NCBI GenBank assembly: GCA_035650355.1
Contig: DASRHT010000031.1
Location: 1 to 64,000 of the forward strand
Reading direction: 5' to 3'
DNA from: DASRHT01 sp035650355
GTDB lineage: Bacteria; Chloroflexota; Ktedonobacteria; Ktedonobacterales; Ktedonobacteraceae
DNA: 64,000 nucleotides
Within the stretch, counting starts at the first letter, position 1. Each line of letters starts with the position of its first letter. The notes under the pieces were generated by a model. That model was not told the origin of the DNA. It saw only the letters and a program-made list of their open reading frames with translations, and ran no database searches. The position numbers and the translations under genes were made by a program. Shown here in pieces: positions 7,135 through 16,400 of the stretch.

Positions 7135-7623
7135 TTAAAGATCGAACCCGCCTAAGCCATGTATGCCGAGCGCCAAAGAGATTTCGCCCCCGTGATGGAT
7201 GTCGTGTTCGAGCAGATGCCAGATGATCCACTGGCGTGAACGTTCTGGCCTATCTTTACCAAGCGGATTCTGAAAAACCTGCTCAAGATCAGCCGGGGTC
7301 CAGTGCGCCAGCGCATCCCGGATCATCTGCCAGGTCACCTCAAGCCCGCTAACGATTTCGGCTGCCGAACGTGTCGGCTGTCCCTCTTCGTCCCAATCTG
7401 CCAGGGGAGCGAGATCGGAGCTACCAACGCCCTGCCACATGTGGAACCACCAGACGCGAGTTGCAATAATATGCCTTGCAAGCATACTGATGGACCAGAG
7501 AGATGGCGCGGGCCGCAGCTCAAGCTGTTCCATTGAAAGCGGCGCGATAGCTTTGACGATGTTTTGCTGGTAGACATCCCAGCCTTTGTAGAAAGGTGAG
7601 AGCGAAAGTTGATTTTCGGTCAT
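7135..7623 (-). CDS. DinB-family protein
   Basis: This 162-residue four-helix-bundle protein has the likely metal-binding histidines of the DinB/YfiT superfamily: His51 (SMLARHIIA), His140 and His144 (LLEHDIHHGGEI). Members include thiol transferases (bacillithiol- or mycothiol-dependent) and many of unknown role. AGGAG precedes the ATG. It sits downstream of the ABC exporter on the same strand but is separated from it by a strong hairpin. Confidence 0.85.
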   Translation of the reverse strand: MTENQLSLSPFYKGWDVYQQNIVKAIAPLSMEQLELRPAPSLWSISMLARHIIATRVWWFHMWQGVGSSDLAPLADWDEEGQPTRSAAEIVSGLEVTWQMIRDALAHWTPADLEQVFQNPLGKDRPERSRQWIIWHLLEHDIHHGGEISLALGIHGLGGFDL

Positions 7624-7753
7624 GGTATTTTCTCCTCGTATCTTCTTTTCTCTTACTTTACTACGAAAGCAGGTAAGAAGGGGTCCTGATTAAGGAGTAT
7701 GTCTGATTCTCAATGCCATCATCTGCATCTGGTTCTGAGTTGCGCAGCTTCGC

Positions 7754-7808
7754 CATACAAAAGATGAGGGTTGTTGCATTTTCTGCAACAACCCTCATCT
7801 TTTGTATG
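7754..7808. terminator. 25-bp perfect stem terminator
   Basis: Arms at 7754-7778 and 7784-7808 are exact reverse complements with a 5-base loop (TTTTC). On the + strand it is followed by AAATTTT. It begins 5 bases beyond the ABC exporter stop, so it likely ends that transcript; the long stem could work in both directions. Confidence 0.7.
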
Positions 7809-7813
7809 AAATT

Positions 7814-9751
7814 TTATGCCACTGCCTCTTCCTTTTTGTCCAGTTGCGAGAACTGCTCGTTATACAGTCGCGCGTAGAGGCCGCCGAGAGCCAGCAGTTC
7901 GTGATGGGTGCCGCGCTCGACAATTTCGCCTTTGTCCATTACCAGGATGACATCGGCTGCCAGAATGGTCGAGAGGCGGTGCGCGATTGCCAGCGTCGTG
8001 CGTCCCTTCATCAGTGGCTCCAGAGCAGCCTGGATCAGGCGTTCCGAATGCGTATCGAGCGCGCTCGTGGCCTCGTCGAGGATCAGGATGCGCGGATTTT
8101 TCAGGATCACGCGGGCGATGGCGATGCGCTGCTTCTCGCCGCCAGAGAGCTTATAGCCACGCTCCCCAACTACCGTATCGTAGCCCTCGTCCAGCTCTAT
8201 AATGCGATCATGGATCGCCGCCGCCTTCGTTGCAGCGATAATCTCTGCTTCGGTCGCATCCGGGCGGGCGTACAGAAGATTTTCGCGGATCGACGCGTGG
8301 AACAGGTACGTCTCCTGCGTCACCATACCAATCAGCTCGCCAAGCGAGGAGAGCGCGATATCTTTGACGTTATGCCCATCGATCTCGATGGTGCCGCTGT
8401 CCACGTCATAGAGCCGCGGTAGCAGGTAGGTAATCGTCGTCTTGCCCGCGCCACTTGGTCCAACCAGAGCTGCCAGTTGTCCGGGCTGAATAGCGAACGA
8501 GACGTTATTGAGCGCCGGACGTAATGCCAAACCCTCGTCACTTGCGTCTGTAATCGCGACAGGTTCAGGTGATCGCGGACCTTTTGCCTCGTTCTGCCCT
8601 TCAGTTTCGTCGCGCTTATAGGCAAACGTAACGTTATTAAACGTCACTTCGCCGTCCACCAGATCTGGAGACAGATCGAGCGCGCCGGGTCTGTTCTTGA
8701 TCTCAATGGGCATATCCAGGTATTCAAAGATGCGATCAAACAGGGCTAGCGCGCCCTGCACCTCCACCTGAATGTTGAGCAACTGCCCGATTGGGAAGAA
8801 GAGCCTGCTCTGTAGCGTGGTGAAGGCTACAATTTTACCAAGCGTCAGGGCAGAGTGGGGGTCAAAAATTATCTGCCAGCCGGCGATCAGGTAGACCAGG
8901 GCAGGCGTGATCGAGAAGAAGGTGCCAATAAACATAAAGAACCAGCGCCCGATCATCTGCTGGCGCACTTCCAGATTGGTCAGATTCTGGTTTTCCTTCT
9001 CGAACCGCTCCTGAGCAAGCTTCTGACGGGCGAAAGTTTTCATCAGCAAAATGCCGCTGACGGAGAGCGTTTCCTGCATCATTGCTGTCAGCGATGCCAT
9101 GCTCTTCTGCGTCTCTTTGCTGGTCTGCCGCCGGACATTGCCCACCTTATAGGTAATCCACAAAAAGATGGGTAGCAGGCCAAGCGAGAGCAGGGTCAGG
9201 ATCGGGCTGAGGTAGATCATGGCGATAATCGTGCTCAACGCCGTCGAGAGGTTCGAAACAATGCTGGTAGCCGTATCGGTAACAACCCCTTGCACGCCAC
9301 CCACATCATTTGAGAGGCGCGACTGAATCTCTCCTGTGCGGGTGCCAGTGAAGAAGCGCAGCGACATACTTTGCAGATGGCTGTACAGCTTATTGCGAAA
9401 GTCGCGCATCACGCTCTGGCCGATGATATTGTTGAGGTACGTCTGCCCCACGCCAATGATGCCGGAGACGACGGGTGTCAACATCATAATGATTACAAAA
9501 ATTATCAGCAGGTTAATATTGCGTTTGCCGATGGCGTCATCAAAGATACGCTGGATTAGCAGCGGATTGACCAGGCCGAGCACTGTGGTCAGCAGAATTG
9601 CGATCAGCACCAGCACAACCTGAAACTTGTAGGGGCTGAACGCCTGCATCACTCGTCTGACTGTGCGGGCATCGGTTTTGCGTCCCCGCTTCTTCTGCTC
9701 CTCTGCGTACACAGCCATGCCACCGCCCATTCTATGAAATCTCATTCCCAT
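7814..9751 (-). CDS. ABC exporter, fused membrane and ATPase domains
   Basis: This 645-residue half-transporter has six transmembrane segments (about residues 40-340) and a nucleotide-binding domain with Walker A GPSGAGKTT, signature LSGGEKQRIAIA, Walker B ILILDEATSALD and a switch His in AIAHRLST. It is of the MsbA/LmrA exporter type and works as a dimer, moving lipids, drugs or peptides outward. A low-complexity loop (ETEGQNEAKGPRSPEP) sits just before the ATPase domain. The start was chosen from AGGAGCC upstream. The 9752-9884 gap shows no gene. Confidence 0.93.
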   Translation of the reverse strand: MGMRFHRMGGGMAVYAEEQKKRGRKTDARTVRRVMQAFSPYKFQVVLVLIAILLTTVLGLVNPLLIQRIFDDAIGKRNINLLIIFVIIMMLTPVVSGIIGVGQTYLNNIIGQSVMRDFRNKLYSHLQSMSLRFFTGTRTGEIQSRLSNDVGGVQGVVTDTATSIVSNLSTALSTIIAMIYLSPILTLLSLGLLPIFLWITYKVGNVRRQTSKETQKSMASLTAMMQETLSVSGILLMKTFARQKLAQERFEKENQNLTNLEVRQQMIGRWFFMFIGTFFSITPALVYLIAGWQIIFDPHSALTLGKIVAFTTLQSRLFFPIGQLLNIQVEVQGALALFDRIFEYLDMPIEIKNRPGALDLSPDLVDGEVTFNNVTFAYKRDETEGQNEAKGPRSPEPVAITDASDEGLALRPALNNVSFAIQPGQLAALVGPSGAGKTTITYLLPRLYDVDSGTIEIDGHNVKDIALSSLGELIGMVTQETYLFHASIRENLLYARPDATEAEIIAATKAAAIHDRIIELDEGYDTVVGERGYKLSGGEKQRIAIARVILKNPRILILDEATSALDTHSERLIQAALEPLMKGRTTLAIAHRLSTILAADVILVMDKGEIVERGTHHELLALGGLYARLYNEQFSQLDKKEEAVA

Positions 9752-9884
9752 ATTTTCAAGGCTCCTAAAGGTAAATGGTATCTATGGTTATCGTAATATA
9801 AATCAATCTACTATGATAACAACAAGGTCACTATCATTACTTCCCTTTGGAAAGTATAGAGGAAATGGGCAATTTTGGCGCCGG

Positions 9885-11084
9885 TCAAGTGGACGGTTCT
9901 ACACCTGTCAATTCTGACAGGCAGAGGCGTTGAATCAGACCGGCCAGCAGCGCACCGCGTATGGGAATCGAGTCGATGATCAGATGCTCGCGGCTGAGGT
10001 TGTGCATACCGCCGCCGGTCGGACCCAGACTATCGAGGGTGGGAATGCCCGCCTCCATGAGCAGATTGGCATCTGAGACGCCCCCCTTGCCTTCAGCCGT
10101 AATGTGCAACCCTAAGGCCCGGCCTTCCATCTGTGCCATCTCGACCATGCGCATAATCTCCGGTGTGCGTTCGTAGGGGCGGCGTCCGGGAACGCGCGTC
10201 AGTTCGGTGTGAGTATCGGGCACAAGGCAGCTCGCGGCAATTTTTGCTAACGCCTCCGCCGCGACATCCAGGCCATGCTGATTGAAAGCGCGTACAGAAA
10301 TATGGCAGCGGGCCATATCCGGGATAATATTGAGAGGCTCGGAGCTGGCGAGGCGGGTCACATTAAAGGTAACGCCGCGATAGAGCGCATTCAGTTGATG
10401 AATGGCGAGCATCTTATGCGCCAGTTCAATCACCGCCGAGCGCCCTTTATGAGGCTCCGCTCCCGAGTGGGCCGAGACGCCGGTCACCTCCATTACGTAC
10501 TTGTCGGCTCCCTTACGGGAATGAGTCAGGATCTCGCTATCGCGCGACGACTCCAGCACCAGCCCGACATCCACCTGCTGAGCAACCCCGCGCAGCAGCG
10601 GAGCACTGCCGGGCGAGCCCACCTCCTCATCGTTATTGAAGACAATACACAACTCGCCATAATCATCAAAGCCAGCCTCCGCCAGCGCCCGCAGCGTATA
10701 GATGCAGATCACATCGCCCGATTTCATATCAATCACACCGGGTCCATAGGCTGTGGCATCGCGAATAGTAAACGGCGTCGTCTCTGCCGCGCCCGGCCCA
10801 TAGACCGTATCGACATGGCCCACCAGCAGGATGCGAGCGTTCCCCCTCCCTCTGCGTCGGGCCACAAGATTGTGGCCAAAGGCCGTGGGGTGCAGGCTCA
10901 CCATAAAATCAAGCTCTCGGAGCCATGTTTCCAGGTGAGCAATAACCTGATTAACGCCCTCGATCTGGCCAGTACCCGAATCGATATTCACAAGAGTTTC
11001 GATACGGTTCAGAATTTGTTCCTGATAGAGGCGGAACGTCGGTAAGTATGCTTGCGCGAAGGTTGAAGTCTCTGGCTGTGGCAT
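9885..11084 (-). CDS. M20-family metallopeptidase
   Basis: This 399-residue zinc hydrolase is of the carboxypeptidase G2/ArgE group. Metal ligands and catalytic residues are visible as LLVGHVDTVYGPG (His, Asp), GVIDMKSGD (bridging Asp), NNDEEVGS (catalytic Glu pair) and ESSRDSE. A dimerisation lid starts near KYVMEVTGVSAHSGAEPH. There is no signal peptide, so it is cytoplasmic. ATG 11084 has AGAGGA upstream; the 59 extra codons of the open frame look non-coding. Substrates in this family range from glutamate conjugates to amino-acid N-acyl groups. Confidence 0.9.
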   Translation of the reverse strand: MPQPETSTFAQAYLPTFRLYQEQILNRIETLVNIDSGTGQIEGVNQVIAHLETWLRELDFMVSLHPTAFGHNLVARRRGRGNARILLVGHVDTVYGPGAAETTPFTIRDATAYGPGVIDMKSGDVICIYTLRALAEAGFDDYGELCIVFNNDEEVGSPGSAPLLRGVAQQVDVGLVLESSRDSEILTHSRKGADKYVMEVTGVSAHSGAEPHKGRSAVIELAHKMLAIHQLNALYRGVTFNVTRLASSEPLNIIPDMARCHISVRAFNQHGLDVAAEALAKIAASCLVPDTHTELTRVPGRRPYERTPEIMRMVEMAQMEGRALGLHITAEGKGGVSDANLLMEAGIPTLDSLGPTGGGMHNLSREHLIIDSIPIRGALLAGLIQRLCLSELTGVEPST

Positions 11085-11166
11085 AAATAACCATCCTCTG
11101 GTGGTAAATAGTGACGAAGCCTTCTTTTTTGAATATTGTATCACAGTTGGGGTTGCAGCAACGTTG

Positions 11167-11198
11167 CGGCTGCTCAATAGCTTCCTAACGAGCAGCCG
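11167..11198 (-). terminator. hairpin after regulator gene
   Basis: CGGCTGCTC (11167-11175) pairs with GAGCAGCCG (11190-11198) just past the stop of the MerR-like regulator. There is no clear U-run, so the role is tentative. Confidence 0.35.
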
Positions 11199-11211
11199 TT
11201 GGTGCGCCGGG

Positions 11212-13386
11212 TTATACATTTTCGCGAGGGGACCAAAGTTCGAAGCGTAGAAAAATTGCATCCTTTTGCTTGTCTGGATTCCAGCTTATTACAGCGTCAC
11301 CCACAACATCTTTTCTTGCATTCAAGCCCAGAGAGAGAGCATAATCAAGGTCACGGATGATCAAGCCGCGTAGCTCTGCAACGCTATAACGAGAAAGCAA
11401 GTTTTTTAATTTTGCGAAGGGATAAGAAGCAACTCCCAGCCGCACGGTGATGATATCAGGGATTTCCTGCAAGCTACCGTGAGGAACTGGGGACTCAAAA
11501 GAAGTACGATGGCCTGCAATCTGGTATGTCCCTCCCAGGGTTTGGCGCATCTTTTCAGCCAGTTGACGAGCTTTATCAAGGTCAACATTTCTTAGCATCA
11601 TGTAGAACCTGTCGGCATAGATATGGTATAGCCTGTAATCTCCTCGTGGGAAGATCTCTCGTAACAAACGTTCTGTTTGTCGTCCTACAGCTCTGCTCAT
11701 ACTTCTCGCCGTGACATCTCCATACTTGGTTGCAAGACGGCGCTGGTTATCTATGTCAAGGGAAATGAATGAGATAACTTCTAGATCTGTAGTATCTGTA
11801 AAAGAACGCTCATGCTCCGCATTAATTTGGGATGCTGGTTCCTCTTGCGGGGTAGTCATGCCAACATTTGTCAGGATGGTTTCTAGCTCATGGACAAAAT
11901 CATTCTCAGTGGAGAAGTCTTTGAAAATTGTGTCAACGATTTCAGGGTTAGTGATGATCTCCGTTTGCTTTCCCACACCGGGCTGCCATGCCGCATAAAA
12001 GGTCACCAGTTCCTTCACCAGGCCACTCATAATGCGTAAGACCTGGAGATCACGCCTGGAAAAAGCATTTTGTTCGCGTGACGCAATATAGATCACCGCG
12101 ACCGAAAAGCCATCGTTCCCTCCTACAGGTATGGCAACTGCCGAACTCATAGCGCCTTCAATATTGCGCAGTGCCGCTGAGAAGTCTTCATCGGTCAGTA
12201 TGTCGCGGTAAACAACTTTTCCTGCCTGGTAAGCCCTCATCACGATGTGGCGCTCATTAGGGGCAAATGTGGTAACCCCAACCTTATGAGGCGCATGTCC
12301 GCTTTTGGCATAGACGATCAGGCTCCGCTGCTGAAGAGAGAGAGAGAAGTCTTTGGGAAAGAGGATATAACAATAGCTCCAGCGTTTCTGTCCATTAGGC
12401 CCTTTTCGCCGTAAAGACAAGATTATTTCCGCAAGCTGGGTCAAAATGACATCTGATGGATTAGTCCCGATAAGATTGGAGTTAGTGCCGGGGATGGTAA
12501 AATCGCGCGGGCCTCGCACAAAGCCCGGACGCCATGCGTCCCTCTTTTCATAAAGCAGGTGCAGTAATGTGCGGATAATATACACACACTCTGCGCTCAC
12601 TGAGAATGGCCGAACTCTCCTATCCACGACGATATAGATATTATCTAGTGGCGCAGCTCCTATCAATTCTCCATCTTTCATTTCCTGTAACGGGTGGATG
12701 CGAAAATCACTGGGGAAGTCAAATGATGGCGTGGAGGTAAGATAGGCGTAAAACGTCTGACTTTCACCGCGCCAACCAATCAGTGCTTCTCCTAATAAGC
12801 CCAACTCTTTTGAATCACTGATAGCAATGTGCGGTTCGAAGCGGCGGAGTGGCAACACTAACCCTGCTGCGACGCCCGGGATATCCTCACAAATCAAGGC
12901 TAACGCTTGCCGTAGCACATGCGAGATGAAATAACGCCAGAAGAGTTCGTGGGAGTAGATATCCTTCATGTAGGCGTCAATATGCAAAGGCTCAACTTCC
13001 TCTGTACTATCCCCCCCATCTATCCAATACTCTTGTTCATAAGGAGGATGGATTGACAGCCAGAGCTTATCCACGTCGGGCGGGATCTCGTTAGGGCTAC
13101 ATCCTGCGTCAACGAGAGTACGAATAATGGCGAGTTTATCGAGCTCGGTGAGGGAAAATTGCCTCTGCCCCGTTGCAGTGTCTTTCGAGCGTACTGGCTT
13201 CAGCAAGCCAGTACGGTCAAATTCGCGCAACTTCGCTTCGCTGAAGCCAAAAAGTTCTGCCGCTCGGCCAATAGTGACTCTTGCTTCTTTATGACTTTTG
13301 TGCATGTGTTCATGGATCTGCCCCTGCACTTTTTCATTTTGCAGAAGATCTCTCACCTTTTGCAGGTTTGTTTCATCCCCCATCAC
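11212..13386 (-). CDS. MerR-like HTH, GAF and degenerate GGDEF regulator
   Basis: This 724-residue soluble protein has three visible parts. Residues 35-105 are a MerR-like winged helix (VTIGRAAELFGFSEAKLREFDRTGLLKP). The middle carries a GAF-like sensor (near 360-470, with AVAIPVGGNDGFSVAVIYIAS). Residues about 540-690 are a GGDEF-like domain whose signature is lost (YADRFYMML in place of a GGDEF core). It would therefore not make c-di-GMP; it might bind a nucleotide or only dimerise. The DNA-binding start suggests a ligand-controlled transcription factor. It is divergent from the sigma-like gene at 13861. Confidence 0.75.
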   Translation of the reverse strand: MMGDETNLQKVRDLLQNEKVQGQIHEHMHKSHKEARVTIGRAAELFGFSEAKLREFDRTGLLKPVRSKDTATGQRQFSLTELDKLAIIRTLVDAGCSPNEIPPDVDKLWLSIHPPYEQEYWIDGGDSTEEVEPLHIDAYMKDIYSHELFWRYFISHVLRQALALICEDIPGVAAGLVLPLRRFEPHIAISDSKELGLLGEALIGWRGESQTFYAYLTSTPSFDFPSDFRIHPLQEMKDGELIGAAPLDNIYIVVDRRVRPFSVSAECVYIIRTLLHLLYEKRDAWRPGFVRGPRDFTIPGTNSNLIGTNPSDVILTQLAEIILSLRRKGPNGQKRWSYCYILFPKDFSLSLQQRSLIVYAKSGHAPHKVGVTTFAPNERHIVMRAYQAGKVVYRDILTDEDFSAALRNIEGAMSSAVAIPVGGNDGFSVAVIYIASREQNAFSRRDLQVLRIMSGLVKELVTFYAAWQPGVGKQTEIITNPEIVDTIFKDFSTENDFVHELETILTNVGMTTPQEEPASQINAEHERSFTDTTDLEVISFISLDIDNQRRLATKYGDVTARSMSRAVGRQTERLLREIFPRGDYRLYHIYADRFYMMLRNVDLDKARQLAEKMRQTLGGTYQIAGHRTSFESPVPHGSLQEIPDIITVRLGVASYPFAKLKNLLSRYSVAELRGLIIRDLDYALSLGLNARKDVVGDAVISWNPDKQKDAIFLRFELWSPRENV

Positions 13387-13655
13387 AAAATCTCCTATCT
13401 AATGACGAACAACTTCCCAGTCTGTGAGCAATGTTAGCATATTCGCAAGCATAATATCACAAAGCTTCTCTAATTGCCTAGTACGCTTTTTTTACATGCC
13501 AGGGATCGCTGCTTATGCTACTACTATGATTGTACAGGTACATCATATTTTTCTTCGTAAATGTAAGGTTTTTTGAAAAAATTGGCATGATACGCGCTTA
13601 ACTCTTATTAAGTCAGCCATTTCACATTAAGAATATCTCAATAGCGAGAAAAAAC

Positions 13656-13684
13656 TTGACAATAATGCTCCCAGTATTTTATAT
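13656..13684 (+). promoter_or_regulatory. near-consensus sigma-70 promoter
   Basis: TTGACA (13656-13661) and TTATAT (13679-13684) are 17 bases apart. It would drive the sigma-like gene at 13861 through a leader of about 170 bases. The rest of 13387-13655 shows no gene. Confidence 0.65.
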
Positions 13685-13700
13685 TACTTATATTGAATGT

Positions 13701-13740
13701 AGGAAATCTTCAAGTAAGGAGATTTATTGAAAGATTTCCT
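13701..13740 (+). promoter_or_regulatory. leader hairpin
   Basis: AGGAAATCTT (13701-13710) is repeated inverted as AAGATTTCCT (13731-13740). The loop contains TAAGGAGA, a Shine-Dalgarno site for the short frame at 13727. Pairing would place the start of that short frame within the hairpin. Confidence 0.4.
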
Positions 13741-13762
13741 AAAAACAATTCAAGAAATCTAA
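13727..13762 (+). CDS. possible 11-codon leader peptide
   Basis: TTG at 13727 follows TAAGGAG by five bases and opens MKDFLKTIQEI before TAA. It lies in the leader of the sigma-like gene and overlaps the inverted repeat at 13701-13740. It could be a translated leader controlling the downstream gene, or a chance match. Confidence 0.25.
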   Translation: MKDFLKTIQEI

Positions 13763-13860
13763 TACCTCCAAAGAAACTTGTAGCTGTACCTGTGTAAAGT
13801 TCCCCGATATAGCGTGACATTGTCGTAAAACATCTACAAGTTCTGTGGAGGATATCGTGC

Positions 13861-14520
13861 ATGTCAGAATACCAACATCCTTCATCTCTGCTGAAGCAAA
13901 CTCTCTATGAAGATCAGGTCTGGCAAAACCTCTATCATTTCCTACATGCCCATGTGCGGGGATATGTACATCGTCTCAGCCCGCCTGCCTGGCGAGGGCA
14001 GGAAGATGATATTGTAGATGATATCGTTCAGGAAGCTATTATACGCACTTATTGCTACGCAGAGAGAGCCATGCGAGGGGAAGCCCGTCCTATTAGCTCT
14101 CTAGAGCTCTTTAGCAAAACCGTTGCCCATAATCTTTGCCTGGACTGGCATAGGAAGGAGCGGCGCCTGACCCGCATAGAATGTTTCGACTTACTCGGGG
14201 ACGACAACATTACAGCCGTCGCGGATGATCCAGCAGAGGAGGTTCTCGAAAAGCTTGAGATTGCTTGTTTTCTTGCGGAAGTAGTACCTTTGATTAAAAA
14301 ACTCCCTTACAAACAGCGCACCACCTTGCTCACTGATCTTGCTAATTTAGCAGAAGAGGATGATTTATTGCGGATAGCTCTGCTAAAAGCAGATATAGAA
14401 CTGCTCGACTACCGGCATCCTCTACCCCTTGATCGACTACTACGAAGTAGGCATGCTGCTTCACTATGCATTGCTTATAAACGCTTGAGGCAAATACTCA
14501 ACGATCATTACGCGGCATAG
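13861..14520 (+). CDS. sigma-70-like (ECF-type) protein
   Basis: This 219-residue protein has an ECF-like sigma-2 region: DDIVDDIVQEAIIRTYCYAERAM, then LFSKTVAHNLCLDWHRKERR. The C-terminal part (LPYKQRTTLLTDLANL and a helical tail) is a poor match to sigma-4, with an extra acidic insert AEEDDLLRIALLKADIELLDY. It may be a divergent sigma factor or a paralogue with altered promoter recognition. The gene has a strong promoter and a long structured leader. No anti-sigma gene is adjacent. Confidence 0.65.
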   Translation: MSEYQHPSSLLKQTLYEDQVWQNLYHFLHAHVRGYVHRLSPPAWRGQEDDIVDDIVQEAIIRTYCYAERAMRGEARPISSLELFSKTVAHNLCLDWHRKERRLTRIECFDLLGDDNITAVADDPAEEVLEKLEIACFLAEVVPLIKKLPYKQRTTLLTDLANLAEEDDLLRIALLKADIELLDYRHPLPLDRLLRSRHAASLCIAYKRLRQILNDHYAA

Positions 14521-14705
14521 ACCGAATCTGTCGTTATCGCTCATTACTATCCATGATGGTGATATATACTTCATGGATATATTTTTGCCATAAATTCGTG
14601 AAAAATTCCCACACAATCATGCACCTTTTTTTGTATACTGCTATGTGAGTCTTAATAGTATACATTGATTTACTCTGGCCTTTTTTGAAACAGCGAGCAT
14701 AATGC

Positions 14706-15350
14706 ATGGTGATCAAGCTTTTTTTACTTGGACGTCCAGGATGTGGAAAATCCAGTGCTGCCAGACATATCGTGCAACAATTGCAGGAACAGGGCAGAAA
14801 TAGCCGCCGTTTCAACGATTATGATATTTTATGGAAAATGTTCGAGGACGAAACAAGAGTCGATAGCAGGACGCATAAGCGATTTCGCCCTGCTAGCGGG
14901 CGCGAGATCGATGGGAGAGAATACAAAGGTTTCGATGTCCTTGATCCCCAGGCGCTTTCCGAAGCATTGACGTTGCTGCAAGATCAGGTGAACGCCGCGA
15001 TGCTTTCCTCTAAGGAGGAGCTATTTATCATTGAATTCGCTCGTAATAATTACGACGAAACCTTTAGACGGCTTTCAAGAGACTTTTTACAAAGCTCTTA
15101 CTTTCTGTTTATTAAGACCAGTGTGGAAGATTGTATCCATCGTATTCATGAGAGAGTTGCCCATCCCAGCGCTCCATTCGATGACCATTTTGTCTCGGAA
15201 TTTGCGCTCAGAAACTATTACCGTGATGAAAGTTTTCCTACCAACGAGGAGATTAGAGGGAGGGTGAGTATTATTGATAACCAGAGTTCATTGCAAAATT
15301 TTTTAAGCAAGATAGATCAGTTTCTTGAGGAGCTGCAGAGCAAATTTTAA
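14706..15350 (+). CDS. P-loop kinase-like protein
   Basis: This 214-residue protein has Walker A LGRPGCGKSSA near residues 8-18 and a second motif EELFIIEFARNNYDETFRR, with an Asp/Glu-rich segment where nucleoside and adenylate kinases bind their acceptor. The lid region is YFLFIKTSVEDCIHRIHERV. It is probably a small-molecule or nucleotide kinase, but the acceptor is unknown. It follows the sigma-like gene by 185 bases and precedes the short Rho gene by 100 bases, all on the same strand. Confidence 0.7.
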   Translation: MVIKLFLLGRPGCGKSSAARHIVQQLQEQGRNSRRFNDYDILWKMFEDETRVDSRTHKRFRPASGREIDGREYKGFDVLDPQALSEALTLLQDQVNAAMLSSKEELFIIEFARNNYDETFRRLSRDFLQSSYFLFIKTSVEDCIHRIHERVAHPSAPFDDHFVSEFALRNYYRDESFPTNEEIRGRVSIIDNQSSLQNFLSKIDQFLEELQSKF

Positions 15351-15450
15351 GTGAGGTGCTCAATCTCTGTGCAAGTAGCTATACGAGCTTGACCCTGTGT
15401 GGTACAGTATGGGGGATAAGTACTCGCTAATAGCTGACAGGAGAGGACGA

Positions 15451-16371
15451 GTGGCTTCAGCACAGGCTCCTTTTGAGAAATTAACCCCCATACATCCCAA
15501 TCGTCGGATCACATTAGAGACCGGTCCGACTCCGATTGCCACGCGCTTGATCGACTTTCTCGTACCTTTAGGCTTTGGGCAACGGGCGTTGATTGTGGCT
15601 CCCCCTAAGGCTGGCAAAACAACTATTTTACGGCAGATTGCTTCCGCAGTCCTTCAGAACCACGCTGAAGCTCGCCTGTACCTCTGCCTGGTGGATGAAC
15701 GCCCGGAAGAGGTGACGGACTGGCGCACAGAGGTATCCGGCCCAATGGTGAAGTTATATGCTTCAAGCTTCGATCAGCAGTCGTCCCGGCATGGGCGCAT
15801 CGTTGAACGTGCCTTGAACGATGCGAAGCATGAGGTCGAGCAAGGGCACGATGTGGTGATACTGTTGGACTCACTGACACGGCTGGCCCGCGCGCACAAT
15901 TTAAACACGGAGATGTGGGGCGGAGGACGCAATCAGCGCGGGGGGTATGGTAGCCGCACGCTCTCCGGTGGCATTGATGCGCACGCACTGGAAGTCGGGC
16001 GGCGCGTCTTCGGCGCCGCTCGCGCCCTTGAGGAGGGCGGAAGCCTGACCATCGTCGCCAGTTGTCTGGTGGAGACGGGCAGCCGCCTGGACGAGGTCGT
16101 GTACGAGGAATTCAAGGGGACGGGCAATCTGGAGGTTCGCCTCTCACGCGAGCTGGCGGATCGCCGTATCTTCCCTGCCATCGACGTGACCGTTTCCAGC
16201 ACGCGCCAGGAAGAACGCTTGCTTTCAGCTACGGAACTGCGGGCAATGGCGATAGTACGCCGCCGCATGGCCGACCTGCCGCGTCGCGAGGGGGCGGAGC
16301 AGGTTTTGCGTCTCTTCGAAAAGACAAATTCCAACGCCCAACTGGTCGAGGCAATCGTCCGACAGGGGTAG
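15451..16371 (+). CDS. Rho paralogue lacking the RNA-binding N-terminus
   Basis: This Rho-type hexameric ATPase core has Walker A APPKAGKTT, DERPEEVTDW, Walker B VVILLDSLTRLARAHN, the R-loop VETGSRLDEVVYEEFKGTGN and RRIFPAIDV. It starts only about 13 residues before the PIHPNRR motif, so the N-terminal helical and cold-shock RNA-binding domains of normal Rho are absent. The Q-loop region carries a Gly-rich insert (GGGRNQRGGYG). GTG 15451 was chosen for AGGAGAGGACGA upstream; GTG 15397 and ATG 15409 are in frame without a good site. It is convergent with a full-length Rho gene. Confidence 0.85.
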   Translation: MASAQAPFEKLTPIHPNRRITLETGPTPIATRLIDFLVPLGFGQRALIVAPPKAGKTTILRQIASAVLQNHAEARLYLCLVDERPEEVTDWRTEVSGPMVKLYASSFDQQSSRHGRIVERALNDAKHEVEQGHDVVILLDSLTRLARAHNLNTEMWGGGRNQRGGYGSRTLSGGIDAHALEVGRRVFGAARALEEGGSLTIVASCLVETGSRLDEVVYEEFKGTGNLEVRLSRELADRRIFPAIDVTVSSTRQEERLLSATELRAMAIVRRRMADLPRREGAEQVLRLFEKTNSNAQLVEAIVRQG

Positions 16372-16374
16372 GGA

Positions 16375-16400
16375 CCTCCCACGATCAATCGGGGAGCTAC
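16375..16400 (+). repeat. CTCCCACGAT repeat, copy 1
   Basis: This 26-base sequence (CCTCCCACGATCAATCGGGG then AGCTAC) recurs exactly at 16484-16509 and with one change at 39107-39130. It can fold (CTCCC with GGGAG). The two copies here flank the gap between the convergent Rho genes, which also holds CAGGAC/GTCCTG at 16454-16471. Confidence 0.75.

Noticed and set aside
7802..8422. 206-codon + strand frame
   Set aside because: It is antisense to the ATPase domain of the ABC exporter and has no family features.
10275..11045. 256-codon + strand frame
   Set aside because: It is antisense to the M20 peptidase; Arg/His-rich composition is typical of a shadow frame.
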